Assembly: GCA_947632045.1 (NCBI GenBank)
Contig: CANRNQ010000002.1
Coordinates: forward strand, 62,001-126,000
Direction: 5' to 3'
From: an uncultured Clostridia bacterium
Lineage (GTDB): Bacteria; Bacillota; Clostridia; Oscillospirales; Acutalibacteraceae
DNA length: 64,000 nt
The translations under genes were made by a program, and so were the position numbers. Below, one piece after another: positions 18,717 to 26,307 of this stretch. The notes below the pieces were generated by a model that saw only the letters and a list, made by a program, of their open reading frames with translations, searched no databases and was not told the DNA's origin. Numbering within the stretch: the stretch's first letter is position 1; every line of letters starts with the position of its first letter.

Positions 18717-18867
18717 GCTTTCGGGGCGGCGACCGCCCCATTTCCGCCTCCGGCGGAAATTTAACGAAAAACGCGGCGCTATGGTGAGCCTGCCCCTGTA
18801 AAGGAGCTGCCCCGCCGCGTTTTTCCGGCGCGGCCCGCGGCCGCGCCGAGGTCGCCGCCCCGAACCC
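18717..18867 (-). repeat. GC-rich cloverleaf repeat, copy C
   Basis: Perfect 15 bp outer stem TTCGGGGCGGCGACC / GGTCGCCGCCCCGAA (18720-18734/18850-18864). Internal hairpins, in the same order as copy B: ATTTCCGCC/GGCGGAAAT, AAAAACGCGGCG/CGCCGCGTTTTT with a loop of about 33 bases, and GGCGCGGCC/GGCCGCGCC. The outer stem has an extra C:G step relative to copies B and D, preserved on both sides. It lies between the kor operon and the MinD-like ATPase gene. Confidence 0.85.
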
Positions 18868-18928
18868 TCTGTCGCCGTTGCTAAGCTAAAACGGGCTGCT
18901 GCGGCGCTTGTAAATCCCTCGCACAAAA

Positions 18929-19597
18929 TCAAAACGGAGGCTTAACTATCCGCCTGATCTCATACGCGGGCACAATGTCGCGTGCCCCGCCTATTATTTT
19001 ACTCTCAAGTGCGGTAAATGCAAGCGGTAATTTGAGTATATCCGCCGTTTTTTTTGCGTATTCGACCGACGAGCGCACGTCCTGCGGAGTCGTCAGCTCC
19101 TGCAAATGCGAATTGTTCGCGATCGCCGTGGCTTTTATCCTCGCCGCGGACTCTATCTCGCGGAGAATTTCGGCGCAGTCCTCCGGCGTTGACGTGAGCG
19201 AGCGGAACCTGTTCACGACGTAGAAAATATCCTTGTCCTCATAGCTGTTTATCTTAGCTGAATACTGCCCGAGAGCAAAGGCTCCTGCGTCGTCCCCGCC
19301 CACATCGACAACGGCGTACTCGTCGCCGTGCGGCTCGAATATATCTCCCATAGCGGCGGGAAGCGAAGGGTTGTCTAAATTGGTGGAGGCAAATACCGGC
19401 GCTACAACGCGTATTCCCCTCCGCTCGAGCATTTCGCGGTAATCGCCCGTCCTAAAATAGGGGTTTACTACGTCAAGGTCGGCTATCGTCACCCTCTTGC
19501 CCCTGCCTGCGAGGTCGAGCGCTATGTTGAGCGAAAGATTTGTTTTTCCGCAGCCGTAATGTCCCAAAATTATTGTAAGATGCTTAAATTCAAACAT
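18929..19597 (-). CDS. MinD/ParA-like P-loop ATPase
   Basis: A SIMIBI-class ATPase of 222 residues. The P-loop is GHYGCGKTN (about 12-20), followed by the switch-like IADLDVVNPYFR and VVDVGGDDAG. It lacks the deviant second Lys of true MinD (KGGxGKT). Related proteins are often found beside ferredoxin-dependent oxidoreductases, and here it sits just downstream of metY (21 bp) and upstream of korD's 3' neighbour region. A role in maturation or placement of a metalloprotein is only a guess. There is no strong ribosome site. Confidence 0.75.
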   Translation of the reverse strand: MFEFKHLTIILGHYGCGKTNLSLNIALDLAGRGKRVTIADLDVVNPYFRTGDYREMLERRGIRVVAPVFASTNLDNPSLPAAMGDIFEPHGDEYAVVDVGGDDAGAFALGQYSAKINSYEDKDIFYVVNRFRSLTSTPEDCAEILREIESAARIKATAIANNSHLQELTTPQDVRSSVEYAKKTADILKLPLAFTALESKIIGGARDIVPAYEIRRIVKPPF

Positions 19598-19618
19598 TAT
19601 ATCAAATCTTTCATCATA

Positions 19619-20890
19619 TCAAATCTTTTCCAGCGCCTGTTTAAAGTCGTCAAGTATATCGTCTATATCCTCAATCCCGACGGAGAGCCTTATCATATTC
19701 GGGCTTACGCCGCAGTCGGCAAGCTGCTCGTCGCTCATCTGCCTGTGAGTGGTGCTCGCGGGGTGAAGCACGCTGGTGCGCGCGTCGGCAACGTGTATTA
19801 CCATAGCCGCAAGCTTGAGAGATTCCATCAGCTTTGCAGCCGCGTCTCTGCCGCCCTTAACACCGAAGGATATAACTCCGCTGCTACCGTTAGGCATATA
19901 TTTCTGAGCGAGCTCATAGTACTCGCTGCTCTTAAGCCCCGGATAATTCACCCACTCTATCTTGTCGTTGTTTTCAAGAAATTCCGCGAGAACAGCCGCG
20001 TTTTCACAGTGGCGCGGCACTCTCAAATGAAGCGTTTCAAGTCCTAAATTCAGCAAAAACGCGTTCATCGGAGCCGCCTGCGCGCCCATGTCGCGCATAA
20101 GATGAGTCCTCGCCTTTACGATATAAGCCATATTGCCAAACATCTCGGTATAGACAACGCCATGATATGTTTCGTCCGGCTCCGTGAGCATCGTATAGCC
20201 GCCCTTTTTCCAGTCAAATTTTCCGCTGTCAACTATAACTCCGCCGAGGGCTACAGCGTGACCGTCCATATATTTTGTAGTCGAATGTACTACTATATCC
20301 GCTCCGAACTCAAACGGGCGGCAGTTTATCGGCGTTGGGAAGGTGTTGTCGACTATCAGCGGGACATTGTGAGCGTGGGCGCAGCGGGCGTACATCTCTA
20401 TATCCGTAACGACGAGCGACGGATTTGCGAGGCTCTCTGTAAAAACCGCCCTCGTGTTGTCCTTAAACGCCGCCATAAGCTCGTCTTCGCCGGCGCTCGG
20501 GTTTACAAAGGTAAAGTCTATTCCAAGCTCGCGCAGGGTCTTGTTAAAAAGATTAAACGTGCCGCCGTATATCGCGCTTGCGCATACGACGTGGTCGCCC
20601 GCGTGGCATATATTCGTTATAGACATCATAGAAGCCGCCTGCCCAGACGAGGTGAGCATCGCTCCGACTCCGCCCTCAAGCTCCGCTATCTTTCTTTCGA
20701 CCGCGTCGAGCGTGGGGTTTGCAAGCCTTGTGTAGAAGAAGCCGTCCTCCTCAAGGTCAAACAGCTTGCCCATGGCGTCGGCGCTGTTGTATTTATAGGT
20801 CGTGCTCTGTATTATCGGCAAAACGCGCGCCTCGCCGTCCTTCGGCTCATATCCGCCCTGCACGCAGGCGGTGCTTATTTTTCTTCCCAT
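19619..20890 (-). CDS. metY: O-acetylhomoserine sulfhydrylase
   Basis: A PLP enzyme of the Cys/Met metabolism family that makes homocysteine from O-acetylhomoserine and sulfide. 423 residues, the long form typical of MetY. Visible motifs are TTYKYNSAD, TRLANPTLDAVERKIAELEGG, SSGQAA, DNTFPTPINCRP and the PLP-lysine segment VVHSTTKYMDGHA. The C-terminal LSVGIEDIDDIL is conserved. AAAGGAGAG lies before the ATG. No SAM riboswitch or T-box is visible in the 42 bp upstream gap. Confidence 0.94.
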   Translation of the reverse strand: MGRKISTACVQGGYEPKDGEARVLPIIQSTTYKYNSADAMGKLFDLEEDGFFYTRLANPTLDAVERKIAELEGGVGAMLTSSGQAASMMSITNICHAGDHVVCASAIYGGTFNLFNKTLRELGIDFTFVNPSAGEDELMAAFKDNTRAVFTESLANPSLVVTDIEMYARCAHAHNVPLIVDNTFPTPINCRPFEFGADIVVHSTTKYMDGHAVALGGVIVDSGKFDWKKGGYTMLTEPDETYHGVVYTEMFGNMAYIVKARTHLMRDMGAQAAPMNAFLLNLGLETLHLRVPRHCENAAVLAEFLENNDKIEWVNYPGLKSSEYYELAQKYMPNGSSGVISFGVKGGRDAAAKLMESLKLAAMVIHVADARTSVLHPASTTHRQMSDEQLADCGVSPNMIRLSVGIEDIDDILDDFKQALEKI

Positions 20891-20932
20891 GCTAAAATCT
20901 CTCCTTTATATTTAAGCTTTTAATTGCAAATA

Positions 20933-21460
20933 TTATGCTCCCTGAGCGAATAATCCCTTTACCGCGTTTGCGATAAAGTCCACCCCGAAAATCACGAGCG
21001 AAACCACAAGTATGAGCAAGATTATAGAAATTATCCTCACGAACGTCCTCTTGCTCGGCGACATCTCCTCAAACTCCTCGACGGCGGACGAAAGCTCCTC
21101 GTCGCTCTCGTCCGCAGGCTCTCCGTCGGCTTCGGGATAATCCTCGACCGAAACGGCGTTTATGCCCACAAGGACGTTCATCGCCCTTTTATAATACATA
21201 TACGGCACCTCTATCCTGTACCGCGCGCTGTCAAGCCCCGTTATGGCGTCGGCGGATATTTCCTTTCTTTCCGCTCTCGTCGCAAACGGGATATCCGCGC
21301 TTTCAAGCGCCGCCGTTATCCTGTCCTTTTCAATTCCGAACGCGCTTACTATGGTAACCGGCGCTTTGCCGTCAACACCCTCGGTGAGCGCCCTCTTGCA
21401 TTTGGGGCAGCTTTTCATTTCATCATATATTCTGTGGCATTTGCCGCAATAGTATTTCAC
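20933..21460 (-). CDS. Zinc-ribbon membrane protein, function unknown
   Basis: A 175-residue protein. It opens with a zinc ribbon (C5, C8, C18, C21), has a DUF2007-like middle (sequence around FGIEKDRITAALESADIPF), an acidic linker and one C-terminal transmembrane helix (about 143-163). It starts at a GTG with AAGGAGG 7 bases upstream. A strong promoter lies at 21502-21530. It may be a small membrane-tethered regulator; no partner is evident apart from metY downstream. Confidence 0.75.
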   Translation of the reverse strand: MKYYCGKCHRIYDEMKSCPKCKRALTEGVDGKAPVTIVSAFGIEKDRITAALESADIPFATRAERKEISADAITGLDSARYRIEVPYMYYKRAMNVLVGINAVSVEDYPEADGEPADESDEELSSAVEEFEEMSPSKRTFVRIISIILLILVVSLVIFGVDFIANAVKGLFAQGA

Positions 21461-21501
21461 AATGCAGCCTCCTTTTTAATTTATCTCCAATCAACCACTA
21501 T

Positions 21502-21530
21502 ATTATATCAACACATATCGGATATTGCAA
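21502..21530 (-). promoter_or_regulatory. Sigma-A-type promoter for the zinc-ribbon gene (and possibly metY)
   Basis: Minus strand TTGCAA (21525-21530), 17 bp spacer, perfect TATAAT (21502-21507). It could drive 20933-21460, metY and the MinD-like ATPase gene as one transcript. Confidence 0.7.
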
Positions 21531-21539
21531 ATTTTGCAG

Positions 21540-22238
21540 CTATATTCCCATGCCCCTCATCTGCGATAGAACTATATTTTCTATACTGCGCCTTGTTTTC
21601 ACGCCTCTGATAAGCATAAGTACGTCTACCAGCGCTATTATTAAGGCGCACGACGAGGCTATTATCATAACCGGCAGATTGTAGTGCAGGATACCGGCGA
21701 TTATACCATAGGCGCAGATCGCCAAAAGTATGACGGACGGCGCCAGCACCTGAAACAGATAATGTATAAAGCCCAGCTTTATGCCGCCGAGGTTCGGCAG
21801 ATATCCGACCTCCTCGGTCAAAATGACTCCGTTTGTCATTATGCTTATTTTCGGCAGGGTATATTTGCCGCTTTTGCGGCTGAACACGCTGTTTTTAAAT
21901 TCAAAATTCAGCTCGCCCGCGTCGTTGGACGAGGGCTTAAAGGCTATTTTCTTTTTGATTCTGAACGGGCTTATATTCTCGTACCACGCGCCTCTGTCAA
22001 AAACGAGAAAAAAGAGAATAGACGTTACTATCTCCTTTAGTATGAACATAAGCCACCCCCAAAAGCCCATAAACGAGTTTTTGGGTATATACTCGATATT
22101 GGCGTGGCAGTTTATATTTTTTCCGCAGTCAAACGACGCGGTCCTCGAAAAGCCGTCGAGCGGCCGCTTCTTGCCGTCGGATTCTATCATAAAACTTTCC
22201 TTTTTATCCGTATTCCTCACGGAAACGCGCAGATACAT
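21540..22238 (-). CDS. Uncharacterised membrane protein
   Basis: 232 residues. The N-terminal 50 are soluble and beta-like; a hydrophobic hairpin follows (about 57-78), then a soluble segment (80-150) and two C-terminal transmembrane helices (about 160-183 and 190-212). GAGGTGAAAAT precedes the ATG. It is 25 bp downstream of the next upstream gene, so the two are likely co-transcribed. I do not recognise a family and see no catalytic motif. Confidence 0.7.
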   Translation of the reverse strand: MYLRVSVRNTDKKESFMIESDGKKRPLDGFSRTASFDCGKNINCHANIEYIPKNSFMGFWGWLMFILKEIVTSILFFLVFDRGAWYENISPFRIKKKIAFKPSSNDAGELNFEFKNSVFSRKSGKYTLPKISIMTNGVILTEEVGYLPNLGGIKLGFIHYLFQVLAPSVILLAICAYGIIAGILHYNLPVMIIASSCALIIALVDVLMLIRGVKTRRSIENIVLSQMRGMGI

Positions 22239-22263
22239 ATTTTCACCTCGTTATTATTTTTAT

Positions 22264-23061
22264 TCATATCACAATTCCCGTTAAATCCGTAAATTTACTG
22301 TCGGCGTAGCTTGAAAAGATTTTCGGAGTTGAAATCTCACCTTCAAGCCCGACGCTTTCCCATGTCGCCGCCCATATCATATACGGCTCAAGCGGCAGAG
22401 CGCCCTCCGCCTTGATGTGACAGCCGTCGCGTATGAGCAGGCCGTCGCGCGCCATTTTATCCGCGTCGAAGTAGAGCCTTGCGCCCGTTACATATTCGGC
22501 GCTGTCGTCCATTACGATTTTGCCGCTCTGCTTTGAATTAACCACTATCTCGCCCGTCGCTCCTCCGCCGAACATTATGTAATCTCTGAAATCGGGCGGG
22601 TCGCCGAGCTTTGAGCCTATCGGCTCCTCCTCGGAAATTTTATTTTCATATTTCAATCTGTTCCATGATTTGAGCATACCGTCGCGCTCTATCGAGCGCC
22701 AGCCGTCCTTTGTAGTGCTGTGGACGAGAACGGTCGGTTCACCTCGGCGCAGCTCGGGCTCGTTAAAGCTGTGTCCCGAATAACCGCGCTCGGCGCTTTT
22801 TAATTCGTCTTCCGTCATCACGAGTATCATATTCTTTTCTCTCGCGGTGTTAAAGCCTATGAAGTCGCCGACCGACATTCTCCAGTCGCCGCACAGGGCT
22901 TTGCTGAGCTTTATCGTATATGCGCAGCCGTTATTGCCGCCGCACATATAGCGGTAATCGCGGCTGTCGGTGAGAATCAGGATTATCCATGAGCCGTCGT
23001 ATTTTCTGCCGGTGACGGGATTTATGCTGTTTTCGCTAAGCTCGTCAAGCCTGTAAATCAT
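22264..23061 (-). CDS. Uncharacterised protein with a KptA/ART-like His-Thr motif
   Basis: 265 residues, soluble. The central segment VLVHSTTKDGWRSIERDGM (around H114) resembles the NAD-binding His-x-Thr strand of tRNA 2'-phosphotransferase KptA and DUF952/DarT-type ADP-ribosyltransferase folds: a 'HxT...awrsI...GL' pattern. A later stretch, YVTGARLYFDADKMARDGLLI, could be the following core strands. The first 100 residues have no match I know. Activity on RNA or protein is unproven. GAGGACAAG precedes the ATG. The gap upstream (23062-23178) has no clear promoter. Confidence 0.6.
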   Translation of the reverse strand: MIYRLDELSENSINPVTGRKYDGSWIILILTDSRDYRYMCGGNNGCAYTIKLSKALCGDWRMSVGDFIGFNTAREKNMILVMTEDELKSAERGYSGHSFNEPELRRGEPTVLVHSTTKDGWRSIERDGMLKSWNRLKYENKISEEEPIGSKLGDPPDFRDYIMFGGGATGEIVVNSKQSGKIVMDDSAEYVTGARLYFDADKMARDGLLIRDGCHIKAEGALPLEPYMIWAATWESVGLEGEISTPKIFSSYADSKFTDLTGIVI

Positions 23062-23178
23062 ATCTTGTCCTCTATCATAATGTGGTTCTGTGTTCTTTGC
23101 GGCTTCGATAAAAAATAAATACTTGTCACATCGGCGGTGTAAAATTTTGTTTGTTCATTTTGACAAGCTGTAATTTGG

Positions 23179-23649
23179 TTAAACCTTTTTGTAAAATACC
23201 AGCGTCATCTTGTCGTTTATCGGCGTTGTTTTACCTGTCTGACGATACCCCAGCTTTTCATACAAATGGCAGTTGCCCGCCTCCTGCAATATGGTATCCA
23301 ACTCCCAGTTTGAATTGCCGTGTATCCTCTCTGCTTCCAACACCGCCTTCTGCGCAATGCCCTTGTTCCGATAGGGCGGCATTATGAAAATAGGCGATAT
23401 CCTTTTCGATTTATCCGCCTGCTTCATATCAATTACTCTGATAGCGCCCACAACAGCGCCCTCTGATTGAATGTAGTAGTAATATGTAAATGGTTGCTTC
23501 AGCCGTTCAATCATTCTGTCCAACGGCTCGGCAGCCGGGCTTGTTTCCTTATCCTGATACCTATTATACATATCCATAAAAGCCTCTGTCTGCATTCGCC
23601 AAAGACGTTCAGCGTCCTTAACGTCGGCACGAATTAACTTTAAATCCAT
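23179..23649 (-). CDS. GNAT-family N-acetyltransferase
   Basis: A single-domain GCN5-related acyltransferase, 156 residues. The acetyl-CoA loop is in PPYRNKGIAQKAVLEAE, after a beta-bulge strand (ISPIFIM). The C-terminal LYEKLGYRQTGKT is typical. The acceptor is unknown. ATG 23649 is preferred to an upstream GTG (23658) because AGGAAG lies 8 bases before it. That ribosome site lies inside the tail of the truncated 23640-23756 frame, so the gene's original upstream region may have been lost in a deletion. Confidence 0.85.
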   Translation of the reverse strand: MDLKLIRADVKDAERLWRMQTEAFMDMYNRYQDKETSPAAEPLDRMIERLKQPFTYYYYIQSEGAVVGAIRVIDMKQADKSKRISPIFIMPPYRNKGIAQKAVLEAERIHGNSNWELDTILQEAGNCHLYEKLGYRQTGKTTPINDKMTLVFYKKV

Positions 23650-23756
23650 ATTCGCCACTTCCTAAAATACCGATTTTCAGCTGTGGAAAGCACCATTATT
23701 TTTCCCTTCCCAAAATTTGAGAAAAACGCATTTATCCTTTGAGAAAATTCATTCAT
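23640..23756 (-). pseudogene. Truncated N-terminus of a pyridoxamine 5'-phosphate oxidase-like gene
   Basis: A proper start (AGGAGGGG, then ATG at 23756) opens a 38-codon frame. Its first 28 residues (MNEFSQRINAFF ... GKIMVLSTAEN) match, as I recall the family, the N-terminus of PNPOx-like flavin-binding proteins of about 130 residues. The match then stops, and the frame reads RYFRKWRIWI into the GNAT start. It looks like a deletion joining the first fifth of that gene to the GNAT gene. The frame can also be read from further upstream (23876), but that part has no ribosome site. Confidence 0.6.
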
Positions 23757-23823
23757 AAAATCCCCTCCTAAATTTCTGCTCGGCGCTCCTATCCTTTGCA
23801 CGAGTACAGCGCAACAGGATAAT

Positions 23824-24747
23824 TTATACGCTCTTTGAATTTTGCCGCGATTCAAACGCATTGTCAATAAATTCAAAGTAAGGCTTTTTATTCACTTTAT
23901 CCGAGTTGTCCTTATACCATGCAAAGGCTTCCTTTAGTCCCTCGCACAAATCCTTTTCGTCCGGCATCAATTCATGCTGTCTTGATACATCGAGGTAATA
24001 TTCATAATCATAAAAGCAAAAATATTTTCGCTGTTCTACATTATCATAGACGTTCTTGATTTCAGGCTCTTTTCCGACTGCATTGTAACACATTTCAACC
24101 CATTGGCGAACCGATACGGGATTTTGATTTCCCACATTGAAAACATGGTATTGCGGTCTTTTTACAAGCAACACGTCAATGAAGCGGCACAAGTCCTCCA
24201 CATGAAAAAATTGCAATTTCATCTCGCCGTTTTCAGGCAGATAAAAGCGCCTGCCGCTCAGCGCGCAGTCAAACACGAACGCTTCTCTGTACACATTATT
24301 CATCTGCCCGTATAAGTAAGGCGGTCGCAATATGTATGCGGACGGCGCTCTGCTTAATACGGCTTTTTCAGCCTCGATTTTATCCGTTCCGTATTTTCCC
24401 CAATATTTATTTTCAGCCGTTCTTGCTTCCTCTTTAAACGGCTGTGTTCCGTACTCCGGATATACGGCGCTGGAGCTGATGAAAATATAATCCTCGTAAT
24501 GCCCTATCGCGTCCAACAGGCAATTTACCCCTTCGGCGCTGTACGCCGTGTCGATTACAACGTCAAAGCGATAGTCGCGCAGCGCTTCTCCGAGATGAAA
24601 CCTGTCAGCCTCGATAAGTCTTACGCCTTTTGACTGTTCTCGGCTGTTTCTGTTGAGGACGTACACGTCATAGCCCTTAGCCACATAGTATTCCGCAATG
24701 TATCGGCTGACGAAAACCGTGCCGCCCGTAACAAGAATCTTCTTCAT
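23824..24747 (-). CDS. NAD-dependent epimerase/dehydratase (extended SDR)
   Basis: A Rossmann-fold extended short-chain dehydrogenase, 307 residues. It has the NAD motif TGGTVFVSRYIAEYY (GGxxFxS variant at about 7-15), a catalytic Ser region FISSSAVYPEYG and a YGTDKIEAEK Tyr-Lys pair. The substrate-binding half is less conserved. It resembles nucleotide-sugar epimerases, but no sugar cluster is nearby. Base composition is more AT-rich than in the flanking thiN/rsgA genes, and it sits next to a truncated gene, so it may be part of an acquired patch. Confidence 0.85.
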   Translation of the reverse strand: MKKILVTGGTVFVSRYIAEYYVAKGYDVYVLNRNSREQSKGVRLIEADRFHLGEALRDYRFDVVIDTAYSAEGVNCLLDAIGHYEDYIFISSSAVYPEYGTQPFKEEARTAENKYWGKYGTDKIEAEKAVLSRAPSAYILRPPYLYGQMNNVYREAFVFDCALSGRRFYLPENGEMKLQFFHVEDLCRFIDVLLVKRPQYHVFNVGNQNPVSVRQWVEMCYNAVGKEPEIKNVYDNVEQRKYFCFYDYEYYLDVSRQHELMPDEKDLCEGLKEAFAWYKDNSDKVNKKPYFEFIDNAFESRQNSKSV

Positions 24748-24761
24748 ATCAATATTCCCCC

Positions 24762-25388
24762 TTACGAAAGCTCGTAAATATATACTATCGCCGAGCCGCC
24801 GCTTATGCCGACCTCCGCCTTGTCTGAGGTTATCACATTGCTGACTCCGAGCGGGTACTCCGCCTTGAGCGTATAGCTGGCGAGCGGGTACTCAAAGCCC
24901 TTGAGGGAAATTCCGCACCTCTTGCAGGCGAACGGGAAAATTGAAAAGGTCTTGTCCTTTTGATTTTCTATCGTCACAAGCTCGTTTTCAAGGATAAAGG
25001 CATTAAAGTCCTTCGCCGCTATCTTAACGCTGCACCCGTGGCGCTTTAAGTAGAGCATAACGGCGTAATTCGCCTGAGTGTGATCCTCTCTGCCGCCCGT
25101 CGCGGCGAGCATAACTATATCCCTAAAGCCCCTTTTCAGCGCCTCGCGCGCGGCGTACATCGTGTCGGTGTCGTCCTTATGGACGGGGAGTATTATCGTT
25201 TCCGTGTCGGTGTCGGGAATACTCGCCGAGTCGAAGTCGCCGACGATTAGATCCGGCTCTATTCCGGCGTTGCGCGCGTAATCATATCCGCCGTCCGCGC
25301 ATATTATAAAATCGCCGTCGGCTATTTTGCTCTTGTAAAAGCTTATGTCCGAATACGGCGCGGCGGAGATTATTATACATCTGTTCAT
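24762..25388 (-). CDS. thiN: Thiamine pyrophosphokinase
   Basis: Converts thiamine and ATP to thiamine diphosphate. Conserved features are ICADGGYDYARNAG, PDLIVGDFDS, a KDDTDTMYAA stretch with the metal-binding Asp residues, and GGREDHTQAN. The C-terminal domain ends with SNVITSDKAEVGISGG. The cofactor made here is used by the kor enzyme. It overlaps rsgA by 4 bases and closes the long conserved operon, in the usual Firmicutes position after rsgA. Confidence 0.93.
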   Translation of the reverse strand: MNRCIIISAAPYSDISFYKSKIADGDFIICADGGYDYARNAGIEPDLIVGDFDSASIPDTDTETIILPVHKDDTDTMYAAREALKRGFRDIVMLAATGGREDHTQANYAVMLYLKRHGCSVKIAAKDFNAFILENELVTIENQKDKTFSIFPFACKRCGISLKGFEYPLASYTLKAEYPLGVSNVITSDKAEVGISGGSAIVYIYELS

Positions 25389-26281
25389 TTAATTTCCCAC
25401 TCCTTTATATCCTTTACCTCGTTATACATTGCGACGTAGCTTGTATGCCGCGATTTCTCGATTTTGCCCTCCCTTACCGCCTCAAGCACGGCGCAGCCGA
25501 GCTCCTTTGTGTGCGAGCAGGAGGTAAAGCGGCAATCGTTCAGATATGGAATAAACTCCGTGAAGCACGGAGCTATTTCGTCCTTTTTGATGATTTCATA
25601 CCTTTGCAGATCGACGGTCGAAAAGCCCGGAGTATCGGCGACATAGCCGCGCTCGCATTTGTGCAGCTCGACCTGTCTTGTCGTGTGTCTGCCTCGGCCG
25701 AGCTTTTGGCTTATATTCCCCGTTTCAAGCTTGAGCGCCGGAAGCATTGCGTTTAAGAGCGTGGATTTTCCGACGCCGGAGTTTCCCGTGAACGCCGTAA
25801 GCCCGTGCGCGAGTATGCTTTCGCGCAGCTCTTCCTCGTCATAGCTCTTTGAGGAGAACTTCTCCGTTTTTATTCCCGAATTTTTGTATATCCTATAAAG
25901 CTCCTCGGGATTTTTTAAATCCGTCTTGCTGATGACGACCATCGGCTCGATTCCCTTTTTGACCGCCGTCGCTATCATTTTGTCTATTATGAGCGTGTTC
26001 GGCGAGGGCTGAGCAGACGAGGCGACTATGACGAGCCTGTCTATATTCGCCAGAGCGGGGCGAACGAGTCTGTTTTTTCTCTCGAGCACGCTCTCGATAA
26101 CGCAGTAGCCGTCGTCGGGTATGCCTATCTCGACCTTGTCGCCGACGCACGGGGCGTTTCCCTTTATGCGAAACGCGCCCCTCGCCTTACATTCATATAC
26201 CTTTTCGGCGGCTTCTACATAATAGAAGCCGCCGACTAATTTTGTTATAATACCCTTTTCAGTTATCACAAAATCACCCAT
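25385..26281 (-). CDS. rsgA: Ribosome small-subunit-dependent GTPase A
   Basis: A circularly permuted GTPase that helps mature the 30S subunit. An OB domain comes first (about 1-70). The G motifs then appear in permuted order: G4 VISKTD, G1 GNSGVGKSTLLN and G3 DTPGFS. The C-terminal zinc knuckle uses the Cys/His residues of CRFTSCSHTKELGC. 298 residues is normal. The ATG at 26281 has no clear ribosome site, and a GTG four codons on is an alternative start. The upstream gene rpe, often found here, is absent. Confidence 0.94.
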   Translation of the reverse strand: MGDFVITEKGIITKLVGGFYYVEAAEKVYECKARGAFRIKGNAPCVGDKVEIGIPDDGYCVIESVLERKNRLVRPALANIDRLVIVASSAQPSPNTLIIDKMIATAVKKGIEPMVVISKTDLKNPEELYRIYKNSGIKTEKFSSKSYDEEELRESILAHGLTAFTGNSGVGKSTLLNAMLPALKLETGNISQKLGRGRHTTRQVELHKCERGYVADTPGFSTVDLQRYEIIKKDEIAPCFTEFIPYLNDCRFTSCSHTKELGCAVLEAVREGKIEKSRHTSYVAMYNEVKDIKEWEIK

Positions 26282-26307
26282 GGGTCAATTAAAATTTCGC
26301 GCTCTTA

